DNA from: Pseudoalteromonas shioyasakiensis
GTDB taxonomy: Bacteria; Pseudomonadota; Gammaproteobacteria; Enterobacterales; Alteromonadaceae
DNA length: 64,000 nt
Direction of reading: 5' to 3'
Assembly (NCBI GenBank): GCA_013391845.1
Contig: CP058414.1
Span: 3,520,501 to 3,584,500 of the forward strand
The notes below the pieces were generated by a model. That model worked only from the letters and a program-made list of their open reading frames with translations, was not told the origin of the DNA and did not search any database. The position numbers and the translations under genes were made by a program. Shown here one piece after another: positions 40,423-50,166 of the stretch (position 1 is the stretch's first letter; each line of letters begins with the position of its first letter).

Positions 40423-41241
40423 ATGAACATCTATAAGCTTTTTATAATTGCCGCTATCACATTTGTTGTTTGCTTAGTGATACGAGCAGATCTACAAGCG
40501 CCACTTATTAGTGGCCAATATGGCAACTTTAAAGACTACGACGGACAAGACAAAGCCTACCTATTTACAGTGCCAGAAGATGGCCAAATGATGCGCTTAG
40601 AAATAAAAGGCAGACTGCCTTTAAACTCATGGAAAGCCATTGATATCGAAATTTTTGACCCTGATGGTCACTATTTATTTAGTTACTCTGATGAACTTTG
40701 GGCTGAAACCGGACACGATTCAGATGGTAAATGGACTGAGTACCGTGACTATACTCACCACGATGTTCACTTCCCTAAAAAGGGACAATATAGCGCCTAC
40801 GTCAGCAGTACTTTCGGCCCAAATAAACGTGCCAAACATTTCAGCTATACATTTCGTATTATCCCAATCAAAGGTAACAGCAATTTCATGCTACCGCTGT
40901 TATGGATTTCTGGTTTTATTGGTGGTGTAGCGCTGTTTGTAATGCTGCATCGTTTAGAGGCAAAGCGTGAAGGAACTGATATCACTTATAAGCCAATCAA
41001 TAAGTTAAATCCTGAAGCTATAAAAGCAATGGAATCACGTATCTCAGTTTGGCCTATTGTCTTACTGTTTTTAGCCCCCGTGCTCTTCTTTTCTTTCTTG
41101 GCATATGGCAAAGGTGACAAAGAGCAAGATTGGCAAGTTTACTCCTATCACCACCTCACAATAAGCGTTGATAAACAATTACGTGAACAAAGTATTGGTA
41201 GTGCAGGTTTCCGTTCACGAGGCGGCCCAGGTGGTAAATAA
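40423..41241 (+). CDS. Membrane protein with extracytoplasmic domain, middle gene of the DUF350-SpeE trio
   Basis: 272 residues: an N-terminal membrane helix (about 5-21), an exposed beta-rich domain (about 22-155, with repeated Asp/Gly/Tyr-rich turns such as IFDPDGHYLF), two further membrane helices (about 158-178 and 208-228) and a short tail ending in Gly-rich GGPGGK. I do not recognise a named family. The reading frame overlaps the next gene by 11 bases, so it is part of the same operon. Confidence 0.8.
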   Translation: MNIYKLFIIAAITFVVCLVIRADLQAPLISGQYGNFKDYDGQDKAYLFTVPEDGQMMRLEIKGRLPLNSWKAIDIEIFDPDGHYLFSYSDELWAETGHDSDGKWTEYRDYTHHDVHFPKKGQYSAYVSSTFGPNKRAKHFSYTFRIIPIKGNSNFMLPLLWISGFIGGVALFVMLHRLEAKREGTDITYKPINKLNPEAIKAMESRISVWPIVLLFLAPVLFFSFLAYGKGDKEQDWQVYSYHHLTISVDKQLREQSIGSAGFRSRGGPGGK

Positions 41242-42757
41242 ATCAATTCGCGAAAGCCACATTTTACTGTTTAGTATTTTTGTTGCTGGCCTTTGCTCTA
41301 TTATCTATGAGCTACTGATTGCAACTACCGGTGCCTACTTTTTGGGTGATAGCATCACCCAATTTTCCCTGACAATTGGCGTCTATATGGCGGCAATGGG
41401 AGTTGGCTCTTATTTTTCGCGTTTTGTGCCTGATAAGCCATTGCTGGTGTATTTTATTGGTTTTGAGCTACTGCTTGCACTACTTGGCGGCTTGAGTGTG
41501 CCATTACTGTATTTCTGTTATGCGTTTGGCTTACCACTGCAAGCAATTAGTATTTTACTCACCACGTTAATAGGGGTTTTGATTGGCTTAGAAATTCCGC
41601 TTTTAAGTCGCCTAATGGAAAAACATTATACGCTAAAAGCAAACCTCGCCAACGTGTTATCTATTGACTACTTTGGTGCACTGCTCGCGACGTTACTGTT
41701 TCCTTTTTTATTTTTACCTTGGCTTGGGGTTTTTAAAACAGCCCTAAGCTTTGGCTTAATGAATCTGAGTATTGCGCTATTATTGCTGTGGTACTTTATC
41801 GACCATATCAGCCCAAACCGTCGAAAAGTACTGAGGCTCACTCTTGTTTTAGTTAGCTCAATATTGGTGCTTTGTTTATTTGCCAGTAAACAGCTCACCC
41901 ATATTTGGCAAAGCCAAATCTACGATGACCGTGTTGTACACTCAGAACAAACGCCCTACCAACAAATTGTACTGACTCGTCATAAAGATGATATTCGGCT
42001 TTATTTAAACGGTGGCTTACAGTTTTCATCGATTGATGAGTATCGCTATCACGAAGCGCTTATTCATCCAGCTATGGTGCGTCATGGCAATGCAAAGCGT
42101 ATTCTCATTTTAGGCGGTGGCGATGGCTTAGCAGCGAGAGAACTTTTGAAATACCCGCAAGTAGAGTCTATTACCCTCGTCGATTTAGACCCAGCAGTCG
42201 CTAGGCTTGCGCAAACTAATCACAACCTCACAACACTTAACAAGCACTCACTCAGTGACCCTAAAGTGACTGTTATTCATCAAGATGCCTATGTCTTTAT
42301 TGAGCAAAGCGAACAGCTGTTCGATATTATTTTTATTGATTTACCGGATCCAAAAGCAATCAATTTAGCACGGCTTTATAGCCAGCAGTTTTATCAACTG
42401 GTAAAAACACGAATGCTAAATAACGGTATTGTGGTAACCCAAGCTACCAGTCCATTTTTTGCGAAACAGGCATTTTGGTCTATCAATAACACGCTCAGTG
42501 CTGCAGGCTTTGCTCATACCTTGCCTTATCACTTGAATGTGCCTTCTTTTGGTGAATGGGGCTTTGTTATGGCTTGCAACTTAATGTGTAGCAACCACCA
42601 AGTATTGCCTGTTAACACCCGCTATTACCGCCCTGAAAATGACGCACAACTGTTTATTTTTACTCCAGACATTAGCGCTAGCAATGAAAAAGTATCGACA
42701 CTTGATGAGCCAAATGTGCTGCACTATTACTTACAAGGTTGGAAATATTGGAACTAA
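41231..42757 (+). CDS. Membrane-fused polyamine aminopropyltransferase (SpeE-like)
   Basis: About 508 residues. The N-terminal ~220 residues form about seven membrane helices; the rest is a spermidine-synthase fold with the decarboxy-SAM-binding ILILGGGDG motif (GGGDG at about 295-299), SITLVDLDP and IIFIDLPDPKAINLARLYSQQFY. It would transfer an aminopropyl group to putrescine or another amine at the membrane. The start is GTG 41231, with GAGGCGG just upstream, inside the end of the previous gene; the longer frame to 41168 lies mostly inside that gene. Confidence 0.88.
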   Translation: MVNKSIRESHILLFSIFVAGLCSIIYELLIATTGAYFLGDSITQFSLTIGVYMAAMGVGSYFSRFVPDKPLLVYFIGFELLLALLGGLSVPLLYFCYAFGLPLQAISILLTTLIGVLIGLEIPLLSRLMEKHYTLKANLANVLSIDYFGALLATLLFPFLFLPWLGVFKTALSFGLMNLSIALLLLWYFIDHISPNRRKVLRLTLVLVSSILVLCLFASKQLTHIWQSQIYDDRVVHSEQTPYQQIVLTRHKDDIRLYLNGGLQFSSIDEYRYHEALIHPAMVRHGNAKRILILGGGDGLAARELLKYPQVESITLVDLDPAVARLAQTNHNLTTLNKHSLSDPKVTVIHQDAYVFIEQSEQLFDIIFIDLPDPKAINLARLYSQQFYQLVKTRMLNNGIVVTQATSPFFAKQAFWSINNTLSAAGFAHTLPYHLNVPSFGEWGFVMACNLMCSNHQVLPVNTRYYRPENDAQLFIFTPDISASNEKVSTLDEPNVLHYYLQGWKYWN

Positions 42758-42844
42758 ACGAATGGATTAGCCCATTTGGGGAGTTTACAAAGTAAAGGAT
42801 TACCGTTAAAAAGAGAGTTAATAACAACAATAATAAGGTTTGTA

Positions 42845-43711
42845 ATGCAGGCGCACAAACAAAGCCTAATGTACTTACACATTGCAGTACTCCTATTTGG
42901 TGGTACTGCATTATTCGCCAAGCTGGTTAGCCTGAGCGCATTAGATATTACCGTTTACCGAACAGCAATTGCAGGCTGTGCGCTACTGGTCTTACTCGCA
43001 TTGCAAAAGAAAGCCATCAAGCTTCACTCTCGTCGTGATTACCTTATAGCCTTATTACTTGGTGTAACTGTCGGAATTCATTGGCTCACCTACTTTGCAG
43101 GCATGCAATTGGCAGGTATTGCTGTCGGTATGATTGCCTTTTTTACTTACCCTGTTATCACGGTGTTTTTAGAGCCTTTTTTTCATGGCAGCAAACCGCA
43201 GCTCAAGGATATTTTTAGCGCCTTGGTGGTGATGCTGGGTATTTATTTACTTATTCCTGATGCCAGCTTAGGCAATGATGTAACCTTAGGAATTGCAATT
43301 GGTATATTATCAGCGTTCTTTTTTGCTTTTAGGAATATCGTTCACAAGCGTTATTTTAGTCAATATGGTGGCCCACAAACCATGCTTTATCAAACGTGGA
43401 TCGCCTGCATTATGTTATGCGCCTTTGTAGAAGTGCCGCCATTACAAGTTGATACAATTAATTGGCTGTTATTAATTACTGTAGGGGTTATTTTTACAGC
43501 AGCACCGCATTCACTGTTTGCAGCAAGTTTAAAAAACTTATCAGCTTCAACCGCTGGTTTGATATCGTGTTTGCAACCTCTATACGGTACGTTTTTCGCT
43601 TTTTTGATTTTGCATGAGCAACCTTCAATTAGCACTCTTATTGGCGGCGCAATGGTGATTAGTGCCGCTTTTTATGAAACATGGTCAGTGACTCGCAGGT
43701 ATAAGCAATGA
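42845..43711 (+). CDS. EamA/DMT-family transporter
   Basis: 288 residues with ten membrane helices in two EamA repeats (first repeat about 10-140, second about 150-285), of the RhaT/YdcZ-like drug/metabolite transporter superfamily. Substrate unknown. The start is ATG 42845, after AATAAGG; the longer frame to 42776 adds a basic stretch without membrane character and without a ribosome-binding site. Its stop overlaps the start of the diesterase gene (ATGATG), so the two are coupled. Confidence 0.88.
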   Translation: MQAHKQSLMYLHIAVLLFGGTALFAKLVSLSALDITVYRTAIAGCALLVLLALQKKAIKLHSRRDYLIALLLGVTVGIHWLTYFAGMQLAGIAVGMIAFFTYPVITVFLEPFFHGSKPQLKDIFSALVVMLGIYLLIPDASLGNDVTLGIAIGILSAFFFAFRNIVHKRYFSQYGGPQTMLYQTWIACIMLCAFVEVPPLQVDTINWLLLITVGVIFTAAPHSLFAASLKNLSASTAGLISCLQPLYGTFFAFLILHEQPSISTLIGGAMVISAAFYETWSVTRRYKQ

Positions 43712-44406
43712 TGAAAGTTTTCGCTCACAGAGGTGCCAGTGGTACCTACCCAGAAAATACCCAGAGCGCCATTATCGCCGCTGTAGACTTGGCAGTAGAT
43801 GGTATCGAAATTGATGTGCAAAGCTGCCTTGATGATTACATGATTATTCATGACACTTGGCTTGATCGCACAACCTCAGGTCGCGGTAAAGTAAACGCCT
43901 GCTCAAAAGAGCAAATTCAGCAATACGATGCAGGAAATGGCGAATGTGTGCCGACTTTACAGCAAGCAATCGATTGGGTTGGTGATAAAACCCTACTTAA
44001 TCTAGAGCTCAAACATACTTTTTCGTTAGACAAGTTTGTTGAGCTTATTGAGTCAAATGTCAGTACCGGGAAAATTTCTAGGGATAACCTGTTAGTCTCT
44101 TCGTTCGATCATCACCAACTGATGTGGCTAAAGCAAAAACTGCCTTGGGTAAAGATTGGCGCACTCACCGCTTCTATTCCTATTAATTACAGCGAGTTTG
44201 CGCAAAAACTCCATGCCTATAGCATTCATGTAGATAAAAACTTTATAAACCATGAATTTGTTGCTGATGCAAAACAACGCGGCCTTCAAGTTTATGCTTA
44301 CACGGTCGATAAAGTAGAAGATATCGAATTAATGCTAGAGTATGGCGTAGATGGTATTTTTACTAATTTTCCATGTCATACACAAATGACACTACAGTCA
44401 CTGTAA
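43708..44406 (+). CDS. Glycerophosphodiester phosphodiesterase
   Basis: Releases sn-glycerol 3-phosphate from deacylated phospholipids. 232 residues of the GDPD TIM barrel: FAHRGASGTYPENT near the N-terminus, then GIEIDVQ (metal-binding Glu/Asp), IHDTWLDRTTSGRG and LNLELKH. No signal peptide, so cytoplasmic (UgpQ-like). The G3P produced could feed CDP-glycerol synthesis used by the glycan genes of this window; that is inference. Confidence 0.94.
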   Translation: MMKVFAHRGASGTYPENTQSAIIAAVDLAVDGIEIDVQSCLDDYMIIHDTWLDRTTSGRGKVNACSKEQIQQYDAGNGECVPTLQQAIDWVGDKTLLNLELKHTFSLDKFVELIESNVSTGKISRDNLLVSSFDHHQLMWLKQKLPWVKIGALTASIPINYSEFAQKLHAYSIHVDKNFINHEFVADAKQRGLQVYAYTVDKVEDIELMLEYGVDGIFTNFPCHTQMTLQSL

Positions 44407-44469
44407 CTCAACAAAACTAAGCTATACTGTTGAATTATGTGACATTGAATAATAAAAAATTACGCCAAA

Positions 44470-45708
44470 ATGAATCAACACACCACCTTAATGAGTAGCT
44501 ATATGCGCATTTACAATTTTATCGAACAAACATTCTTTTACACCCTTACACGTAAGATTGTCGGTAATTTAGGTTTTGTGTTTGCGTTTCAAGCGATTAC
44601 TTTGATCTGGTTATACAGCAGTCTTTCAGAACAACAAGCGAGTATGGGGCTGTTTTGGTTGATGGCGCTCATTATCGTCGCGAGTTTTATTTTTACTATT
44701 TTCTACATGCGCTTTTTGATTGTACGACCGGTGCAGGCCATGCGCGATACACTTGATCAAATCAATCGCCATGATGCTGATTTATCTGCCAAGCTACCGC
44801 ATTTTACCTACGATGAATTTCGTGATTTAAGTGAGCAGTACAATACATTTACGACTCATTTAGCAAAACTATTAGCCACCACTTATCAAAGTGCACAAGC
44901 CAGTGCCGATAGTAGCTCTAAGATGACTCACTCGATGCAGCAAACCGCCCAGATGAGCCACAAGCAAATAGAATTCAGCCAAACAATTACCGACTCAAGT
45001 AATCAAATAACATCGAGCCTTGAGAATATCTCTGCCAATACTGACAGCGTTCATCACGTTAATAATGAACACTTAAACTTTGTTAAGCACTCGGCCACTG
45101 AGCTATCGGCGCTGGTTAAAAAAGTCGCGATGATAAGCCAAATTTTGGGGAACTTCTCAGCGACAGTATCTGGCCTCAAAGAAAACAGTGAAAATATTCG
45201 CACTATTTTAAAAATGGTCGAAGAGTTTTCGGATCAAACCAATTTGCTTGCTCTCAATGCTGCAATTGAAGCAGCACGAGCTGGTGAAGCCGGCCGTGGT
45301 TTTGCTGTGGTTGCCGATGAAGTCAGATCGCTATCTGTCAAAGTGAACGACGCAACCCGCCAGATCAGTGACTTTATTAATCAAATGAATAGTCTGGTAA
45401 GCGAAACAAATAAAGAATCTGAGCAATTAATTAGCCATTCGAGTGAAGCTGAAACCGCGATTAGTAATACCTCTACAGGTTTTACTAATATGCTTGGTGA
45501 ATTTGAGCAAAATCAACAGCAACTGCAGCAAATTGTTAGCGCAGTGCACTTATTAGAGCAAACCCAAACCCACACTCATCAAACGGTTGAGCAAATAGTT
45601 GCTTTAGGCGAGCAAGCGAAACAACAAATTGATGAATCACTCGCGGATTGCCAACAGTCGCACAAACTAAGCCAACAAACCCAAGAGCAATTAAAACGCT
45701 TTGTGTAA
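44470..45708 (+). CDS. Methyl-accepting chemotaxis protein without a periplasmic domain
   Basis: 412 residues. Two membrane helices (about 28-50 and 60-82) are joined by only about ten residues, so there is no periplasmic ligand domain. A HAMP domain and the signalling coiled coil follow, with the invariant tip [19 protein letters not shown]. Receptors of this build sense internal energy state, membrane or adaptation signals rather than external ligands; that is family-based inference. No CheR pentapeptide. Confidence 0.92.
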   Translation: MNQHTTLMSSYMRIYNFIEQTFFYTLTRKIVGNLGFVFAFQAITLIWLYSSLSEQQASMGLFWLMALIIVASFIFTIFYMRFLIVRPVQAMRDTLDQINRHDADLSAKLPHFTYDEFRDLSEQYNTFTTHLAKLLATTYQSAQASADSSSKMTHSMQQTAQMSHKQIEFSQTITDSSNQITSSLENISANTDSVHHVNNEHLNFVKHSATELSALVKKVAMISQILGNFSATVSGLKENSENIRTILKMVEEFSDQTNLLALNAAIEAARAGEAGRGFAVVADEVRSLSVKVNDATRQISDFINQMNSLVSETNKESEQLISHSSEAETAISNTSTGFTNMLGEFEQNQQQLQQIVSAVHLLEQTQTHTHQTVEQIVALGEQAKQQIDESLADCQQSHKLSQQTQEQLKRFV

Positions 45709-45744
45709 TCGGCTTTTAACTGCTGCTCTGAGTCAAACTATGTT

Positions 45745-45772
45745 AAAGTAGCCGCTTCTTGGCTACTTTTTT
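45745..45772 (+). terminator. Terminator after the second chemoreceptor
   Basis: Stem AAAGTAGCC (45745-45753) with GGCTACTTT (45761-45769) and a T run. It ends eight bases before the queG start codon, so queG transcription must start elsewhere or read through. Confidence 0.75.
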
Positions 45773-45779
45773 ATTGACC

Positions 45780-46913
45780 GTGACAACACCCGCTATTGAT
45801 TATGAACAACTCGCACTGCAAATAAAGCAATGGGGTAAAGACCTTGGCTTTGCAGAAGTCGGGATCACTGATATTGACCTAACTAAGCACGAAGCTCAGC
45901 TACAACGCTGGTTAGATTTAGGCTATCACGGTGAGATGGAATACATGGCAGCCCATGGTATGAAGCGAGCGCGCCCTGCAGAGCTGGTCCCTGGCACGCA
46001 GCGAGTCATCTCAGTAAAAATGAACTACCTGCCGCCTGATGCGAGTTTTGCTAAAAACCTTAAACAAACCGACAAAGCGTACATCAGTCGCTATGCATTA
46101 GGTCGTGATTATCACAAGTTAATTCGTAACCGTTTGAAAAAGTTAGGCCAGCAAATAGAGCAGCAAGTTGGCCAGCTCGGTTTTCGTCCTTTTGTTGACT
46201 CTGCCCCTGTACTTGAAAGGCAACTGGCCGAAAAAGCAGGCTTAGGTTGGCGTGGAAAACATAGTTTATTAATCAATAAAGAAGCGGGATCTTGGTTTTT
46301 TTTAGGTGAGCTGTTTGTTGATATACCGCTGCCTATTGATGAAGAAAATAGTTTTGAAGGTTGCGGTAAATGTGTTGCCTGTATGACACTGTGCCCAACT
46401 GGTGCAATTGTCGAGCCTTATGTAGTTGATGCCCGTAAATGTATCTCTTATCTTACTATTGAGTTGCAAGGCGCTATTCCAGAAGAGTATCGCCCACTAT
46501 TAGGTAATCGCGTCTATGGCTGTGATGACTGCCAGTTAGTGTGCCCATGGAATCGCTATGGTCAGCTCACCGATGAAGCTGACTTTCACCCAAGAAAGCA
46601 GCTTAAAGATCAAGACTTACTGACTTTATTTGCATGGGATGAAGCAACCTTTCTTAAAAATACCGAAGGCAGCCCTATTCGCCGTATTGGCCACGAGCGT
46701 TGGTTAAGAAACCTAGCAGTAGGACTCGGTAACGCTGATTACCACGAGCAAATAATCGAGGCTTTAGAGCAAAGATTAACAACAGCCACGCCTTTAGTCG
46801 CAGAGCATATCGAGTGGGCACTTGCTCAACAAAAAAATAAGCGCCAGTTAAAGCTTCGTAAAACTGCGCGCTTAATTCGTATTGTTGAAAAAGGTCTGCC
46901 AAGAGATGCTTGA
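45780..46913 (+). CDS. queG: Epoxyqueuosine reductase
   Basis: Last step of queuosine tRNA modification: reduces epoxyqueuosine using cobalamin and two 4Fe-4S clusters. About 377 residues. Cluster motifs are CGKCVACMTLCPTGAI and CDDCQLVCPWN; the N-terminal domain has VGITDIDLTKHEAQLQRWL and the catalytic-domain segment PFVDSAPVLERQLAEKAGLG. The C-terminus has the HEAT-like extension. GTG 45780 is chosen because it lines up with the family N-terminus (short lead to QLALQIKQWG); a TTG at 45759 would lie inside a terminator hairpin. Confidence 0.95.
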   Translation: MTTPAIDYEQLALQIKQWGKDLGFAEVGITDIDLTKHEAQLQRWLDLGYHGEMEYMAAHGMKRARPAELVPGTQRVISVKMNYLPPDASFAKNLKQTDKAYISRYALGRDYHKLIRNRLKKLGQQIEQQVGQLGFRPFVDSAPVLERQLAEKAGLGWRGKHSLLINKEAGSWFFLGELFVDIPLPIDEENSFEGCGKCVACMTLCPTGAIVEPYVVDARKCISYLTIELQGAIPEEYRPLLGNRVYGCDDCQLVCPWNRYGQLTDEADFHPRKQLKDQDLLTLFAWDEATFLKNTEGSPIRRIGHERWLRNLAVGLGNADYHEQIIEALEQRLTTATPLVAEHIEWALAQQKNKRQLKLRKTARLIRIVEKGLPRDA

Positions 46914-46927
46914 TAGCTAGCTTTACT

Positions 46928-48055
46928 CTATCGTTTTAATAATTGCGATAGGTCATTCTCAATCTCTTTAAAAGCCGCTTTTACGCCTTTAACCGACTCT
47001 TCACGGGCCACTGAGTTTTGAATGGTTTCGTCGACCTTTTGGTAGATAAACACCTCCTGATCTTCATCTAAGCCCATAGTCGGTATACGTTGCTCTAAAT
47101 CTTCTTGAAGCTGCTTAAAAATCGCTTCGTTATTGATACGGTTTTCGTTTAAAAGCTCAATCAAGCCAGTAAATTTACTATGCACCTTACTCACGGCATC
47201 ATTCAATTGTTGTTGCTGCTCAAGGAGCTCTTTTTTTGTAATAATCGCTTTAAGCTGCTGCTCAGTAACACTCACTAAAAAGCAAATATGATCTCGAATT
47301 CGACCGTGTTTATCTGGATCTTGCTCCGGCATGTTCAAGATAAGCAAACTAATCATTTCATAGTTAACTAAAATCCGATTTGAGAACTCATGCAAACGCC
47401 CTTTACTTTTCAGCATTTCAAACAGCTCAATCACAATTGGCGAACACACACCCGACACCGAAAAATGTAATATTTCATTATGTAACCGAAACTCAACGTT
47501 ACTTTGCAACTCAAATGCGCTTAGGCAATTTAAAAAGGCTCTACCGAGTTCTTGTTCATTATCAATCGAGCCTATATGCTCTATATAGTTAACAATTTGA
47601 CCCATTTCGCTGCTATTTGCCATAGCATTAAATGCAGTTGAAGTCGCATCTTCAACTTGCTGTTCTAGCGATTCTTTTTCAATCAGCACTTGATTTAAAT
47701 GCTGTAGCTTAAGCTTGAGCTCATTATGGCTAAATGGCTTCACAATGTAGTCTTCTGCTCCGACGGAGTAGCCTTCCATGCGCTCCTCAACAGTGCCTCT
47801 GGCTGAGACAAACATCACAATAATTTTTTGCGTATTAGGGTTTTCTTTCAGCTTACGGCATACGTCATAACCACTCATTTGTGGCATACTCACATCAAGT
47901 AAAATCACTTGTGGGTCGAACTTCTCTACGACTTCTAAACATTCAGGGCCGCTATTAACCATTTTCAACTCAAATTCAAGATCCTCTAAGATCTCTTCAA
48001 TTATCTCTAAATTAAATGGTTCATCATCTACCGCTAAAATACGTTTCAAGGCCAT
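46928..48055 (-). CDS. Response regulator with uncharacterised C-terminal output region
   Basis: 375 residues. The receiver domain (1-120) is complete: DDE at 10-12, phospho-acceptor Asp54 (ILLDVSMPQMSG) and Lys106 in KPFS. A coiled-coil linker (QQVEDATSTAFNAMANSSEM) leads to about 230 residues with no DNA-binding or enzymatic motif I can name, ending in long helices. It lies 19 bases downstream of the sensor kinase gene and is its likely partner. Confidence 0.88.
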   Translation of the reverse strand: MALKRILAVDDEPFNLEIIEEILEDLEFELKMVNSGPECLEVVEKFDPQVILLDVSMPQMSGYDVCRKLKENPNTQKIIVMFVSARGTVEERMEGYSVGAEDYIVKPFSHNELKLKLQHLNQVLIEKESLEQQVEDATSTAFNAMANSSEMGQIVNYIEHIGSIDNEQELGRAFLNCLSAFELQSNVEFRLHNEILHFSVSGVCSPIVIELFEMLKSKGRLHEFSNRILVNYEMISLLILNMPEQDPDKHGRIRDHICFLVSVTEQQLKAIITKKELLEQQQQLNDAVSKVHSKFTGLIELLNENRINNEAIFKQLQEDLEQRIPTMGLDEDQEVFIYQKVDETIQNSVAREESVKGVKAAFKEIENDLSQLLKR

Positions 48056-48074
48056 AATTATCTCTTCCCTTTTA

Positions 48075-50066
48075 TTAATTGATCGATATAGATTGCTGCT
48101 CGTTTGCCAAGTGTTGCGGCAAGTCTATTTCTAAGGGTAACCGCACCAAAATAGTGGCGCCCCCGTACTCATTGTTACTTGCCGAAATAGTGCCTTGATG
48201 TAAGGCTACAAATTCACGACAAATAGCTAATCCAAGCCCGGTGCCTCCCGCACCACTGTTGGTTTTACTGCTTTGCTCAAACTTAGCAAAAATCTTTTCG
48301 AGCTCTTGTTCAGGAATACCTATTCCTCGGTCAATAACAGCGATTTCGGCCATCTGCTCATTGACCGCTAAACTAATATCAATTTCACTATTCGGTTCAC
48401 TAAATTTCAGTGCATTACCTATCAAGTTACGCATAATTTGGTTCACTTGTTCTTCGTCGCAATCAAGCACAATACCTTGTTCAAAACCTATCGGCCGAAT
48501 TGCTATATTTCTTTCAAGGGCTGTGCCTGACACATCATCAATACTAGTTTTTATAATATTGCTTAAGTTATGCTTTTGCGGATTGAACGGGAATTTCCCG
48601 ACATCAAGTTTCGATAGATCGAGCAAGTTATTTAGAAGCGACAATAATCGTTCACCACTTTGCTCAATTCTCGATAGGTATTTGTTTAACTTGTCTTTAC
48701 TTAAATCGTCGTTGGCAACCTTATCAAGCCCAAACCGAGCAAAGCTAAGAATTGAATGCATGGGGGTTCTTAGCTCATGAGACATATTAGCCAAAAACTC
48801 AGATTTACTATGGCTTGCTGCTTCAGCAACATTTTTAGCATGCTCTAGCTGTGCGGTACGTGCTTTAACCTCTTCTTCAAGTAAGTCTTTAGCTTCAACG
48901 AGTAAATCTTCTTTCTCTTTAAGGTGCGTTACATTTTTAAAGATCACCGCTAATGCTATTTCACCATGATGATCAATTTCGTTAAACGAGCCAACTAAAG
49001 GTACCTCGCTGCCGTTTTTCTTGAGTAGTCGCAAGTCACAACTAAACTGACGGTTCTTATTTAAAGTCGCGATCTTATCTTTAATTCGCTCAGTTGAAGC
49101 AACATCAAAAAACTCAAATACCGAGCAATTCTCAAACTCTTTTAACGGTTTTTCAAAAAGCAGCTCACAGGCGTCGTTAGTTTCTATAACCTTACCACCG
49201 CGTTCAAATAAAATAATGGCATCTGGGGTATGTTTAAAAATGACCCGAAGTAAACTGTCTTTTTCAATGAGTGCATCAACGGTATTTTGCAAACGCTCAA
49301 CTAATTCAGTGTTGTGGCGTCTTAATAATTCGGTTTGCCAAAGTTTATGTACTGATTGCAATAAACTATTATCATCAACCGGCTTAATAAGAACATCTTC
49401 CACCCCTTGGCGAATAGCCGCTACCATTGAGACTTGGTCAGGCTTTGAGGTATAAAGCAAGCAACGACTATTTGGCTGATGTGTTTTGAGCTTATTAAAG
49501 AGCTCAAGGCCTGTACCATTAGGAAAAGTAAAATCGCTGATGAGTAAATCAATATTGTGCTCTTTAAAAACATCCAGAGCTGATGCTGTGTTATCTGCGG
49601 TGTAAGTTTTAATATGTGCCCCTTTGAGATTTAGGGCAACTTGAGCCAAACGTTCTGCGCTATGGTCAACAAGAAGTACTGTAGGAAGTTGAAGAATATT
49701 GTTACTTTCTAACTCAAGCACCCCCTCTAATAAAGAGCTAATTTCTTTATTTGCAAAAAAGGGGTAAATCACCACAGCATTAGGTAACAAGCGATTTACT
49801 TCACTAAAATGTTCAAGTAAATCACTACGCTGCGCTTTAGGCGCTAACAGCAAGAAGTGCTCTTGTGAGAATACCCCCATTAGCGTTTTAATAACTGTGG
49901 TTGGCACACCATGAGACGCAGCCACAAGATCAAAGTCTTGCTCTAAAACAGCATCATCGACCATTGCAAAATGTAATAGCTCAACCCTACAACCAATGAG
50001 CTCAAGTAGAACCTTGACCCGCATTGCTAAAACACTATTGCTATCAACAATTAAAATTCTTCGCAC
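48075..50066 (-). CDS. Soluble hybrid sensor histidine kinase with two N-terminal receiver-type domains
   Basis: 663 residues, no membrane helices. A degenerate receiver-like domain (1-115) is followed by a true receiver (128-245; Asp178 in LLISDFTFPNG, Lys228), a PAS domain (about 270-385), a coiled coil and HisKA with FLANMSHELRTPMHS (His430). The HATPase has N box RNLIGNALKFSEP, DRGIGIPEQ and GGTGLGLAICREFV. The cytoplasmic PAS suggests sensing of an internal signal. It is encoded with the response regulator at 46928 in one operon. Confidence 0.93.
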   Translation of the reverse strand: MRRILIVDSNSVLAMRVKVLLELIGCRVELLHFAMVDDAVLEQDFDLVAASHGVPTTVIKTLMGVFSQEHFLLLAPKAQRSDLLEHFSEVNRLLPNAVVIYPFFANKEISSLLEGVLELESNNILQLPTVLLVDHSAERLAQVALNLKGAHIKTYTADNTASALDVFKEHNIDLLISDFTFPNGTGLELFNKLKTHQPNSRCLLYTSKPDQVSMVAAIRQGVEDVLIKPVDDNSLLQSVHKLWQTELLRRHNTELVERLQNTVDALIEKDSLLRVIFKHTPDAIILFERGGKVIETNDACELLFEKPLKEFENCSVFEFFDVASTERIKDKIATLNKNRQFSCDLRLLKKNGSEVPLVGSFNEIDHHGEIALAVIFKNVTHLKEKEDLLVEAKDLLEEEVKARTAQLEHAKNVAEAASHSKSEFLANMSHELRTPMHSILSFARFGLDKVANDDLSKDKLNKYLSRIEQSGERLLSLLNNLLDLSKLDVGKFPFNPQKHNLSNIIKTSIDDVSGTALERNIAIRPIGFEQGIVLDCDEEQVNQIMRNLIGNALKFSEPNSEIDISLAVNEQMAEIAVIDRGIGIPEQELEKIFAKFEQSSKTNSGAGGTGLGLAICREFVALHQGTISASNNEYGGATILVRLPLEIDLPQHLANEQQSISIN

Positions 50067-50166
50067 AGTAGACTAGACTCGCTTAATAATAAATACCTAT
50101 TTTAGCGTAGCCTAAAATCGCAATGGGTCACAATTTGTACCGCATTTTTTATTAGCTTTTAACGAA

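Noticed and set aside
45759..45779. TTG start for queG at 45759
   Set aside because: It lies within the loop of a terminator hairpin and adds residues not present in family members; GTG 45780 aligns with the normal N-terminus.
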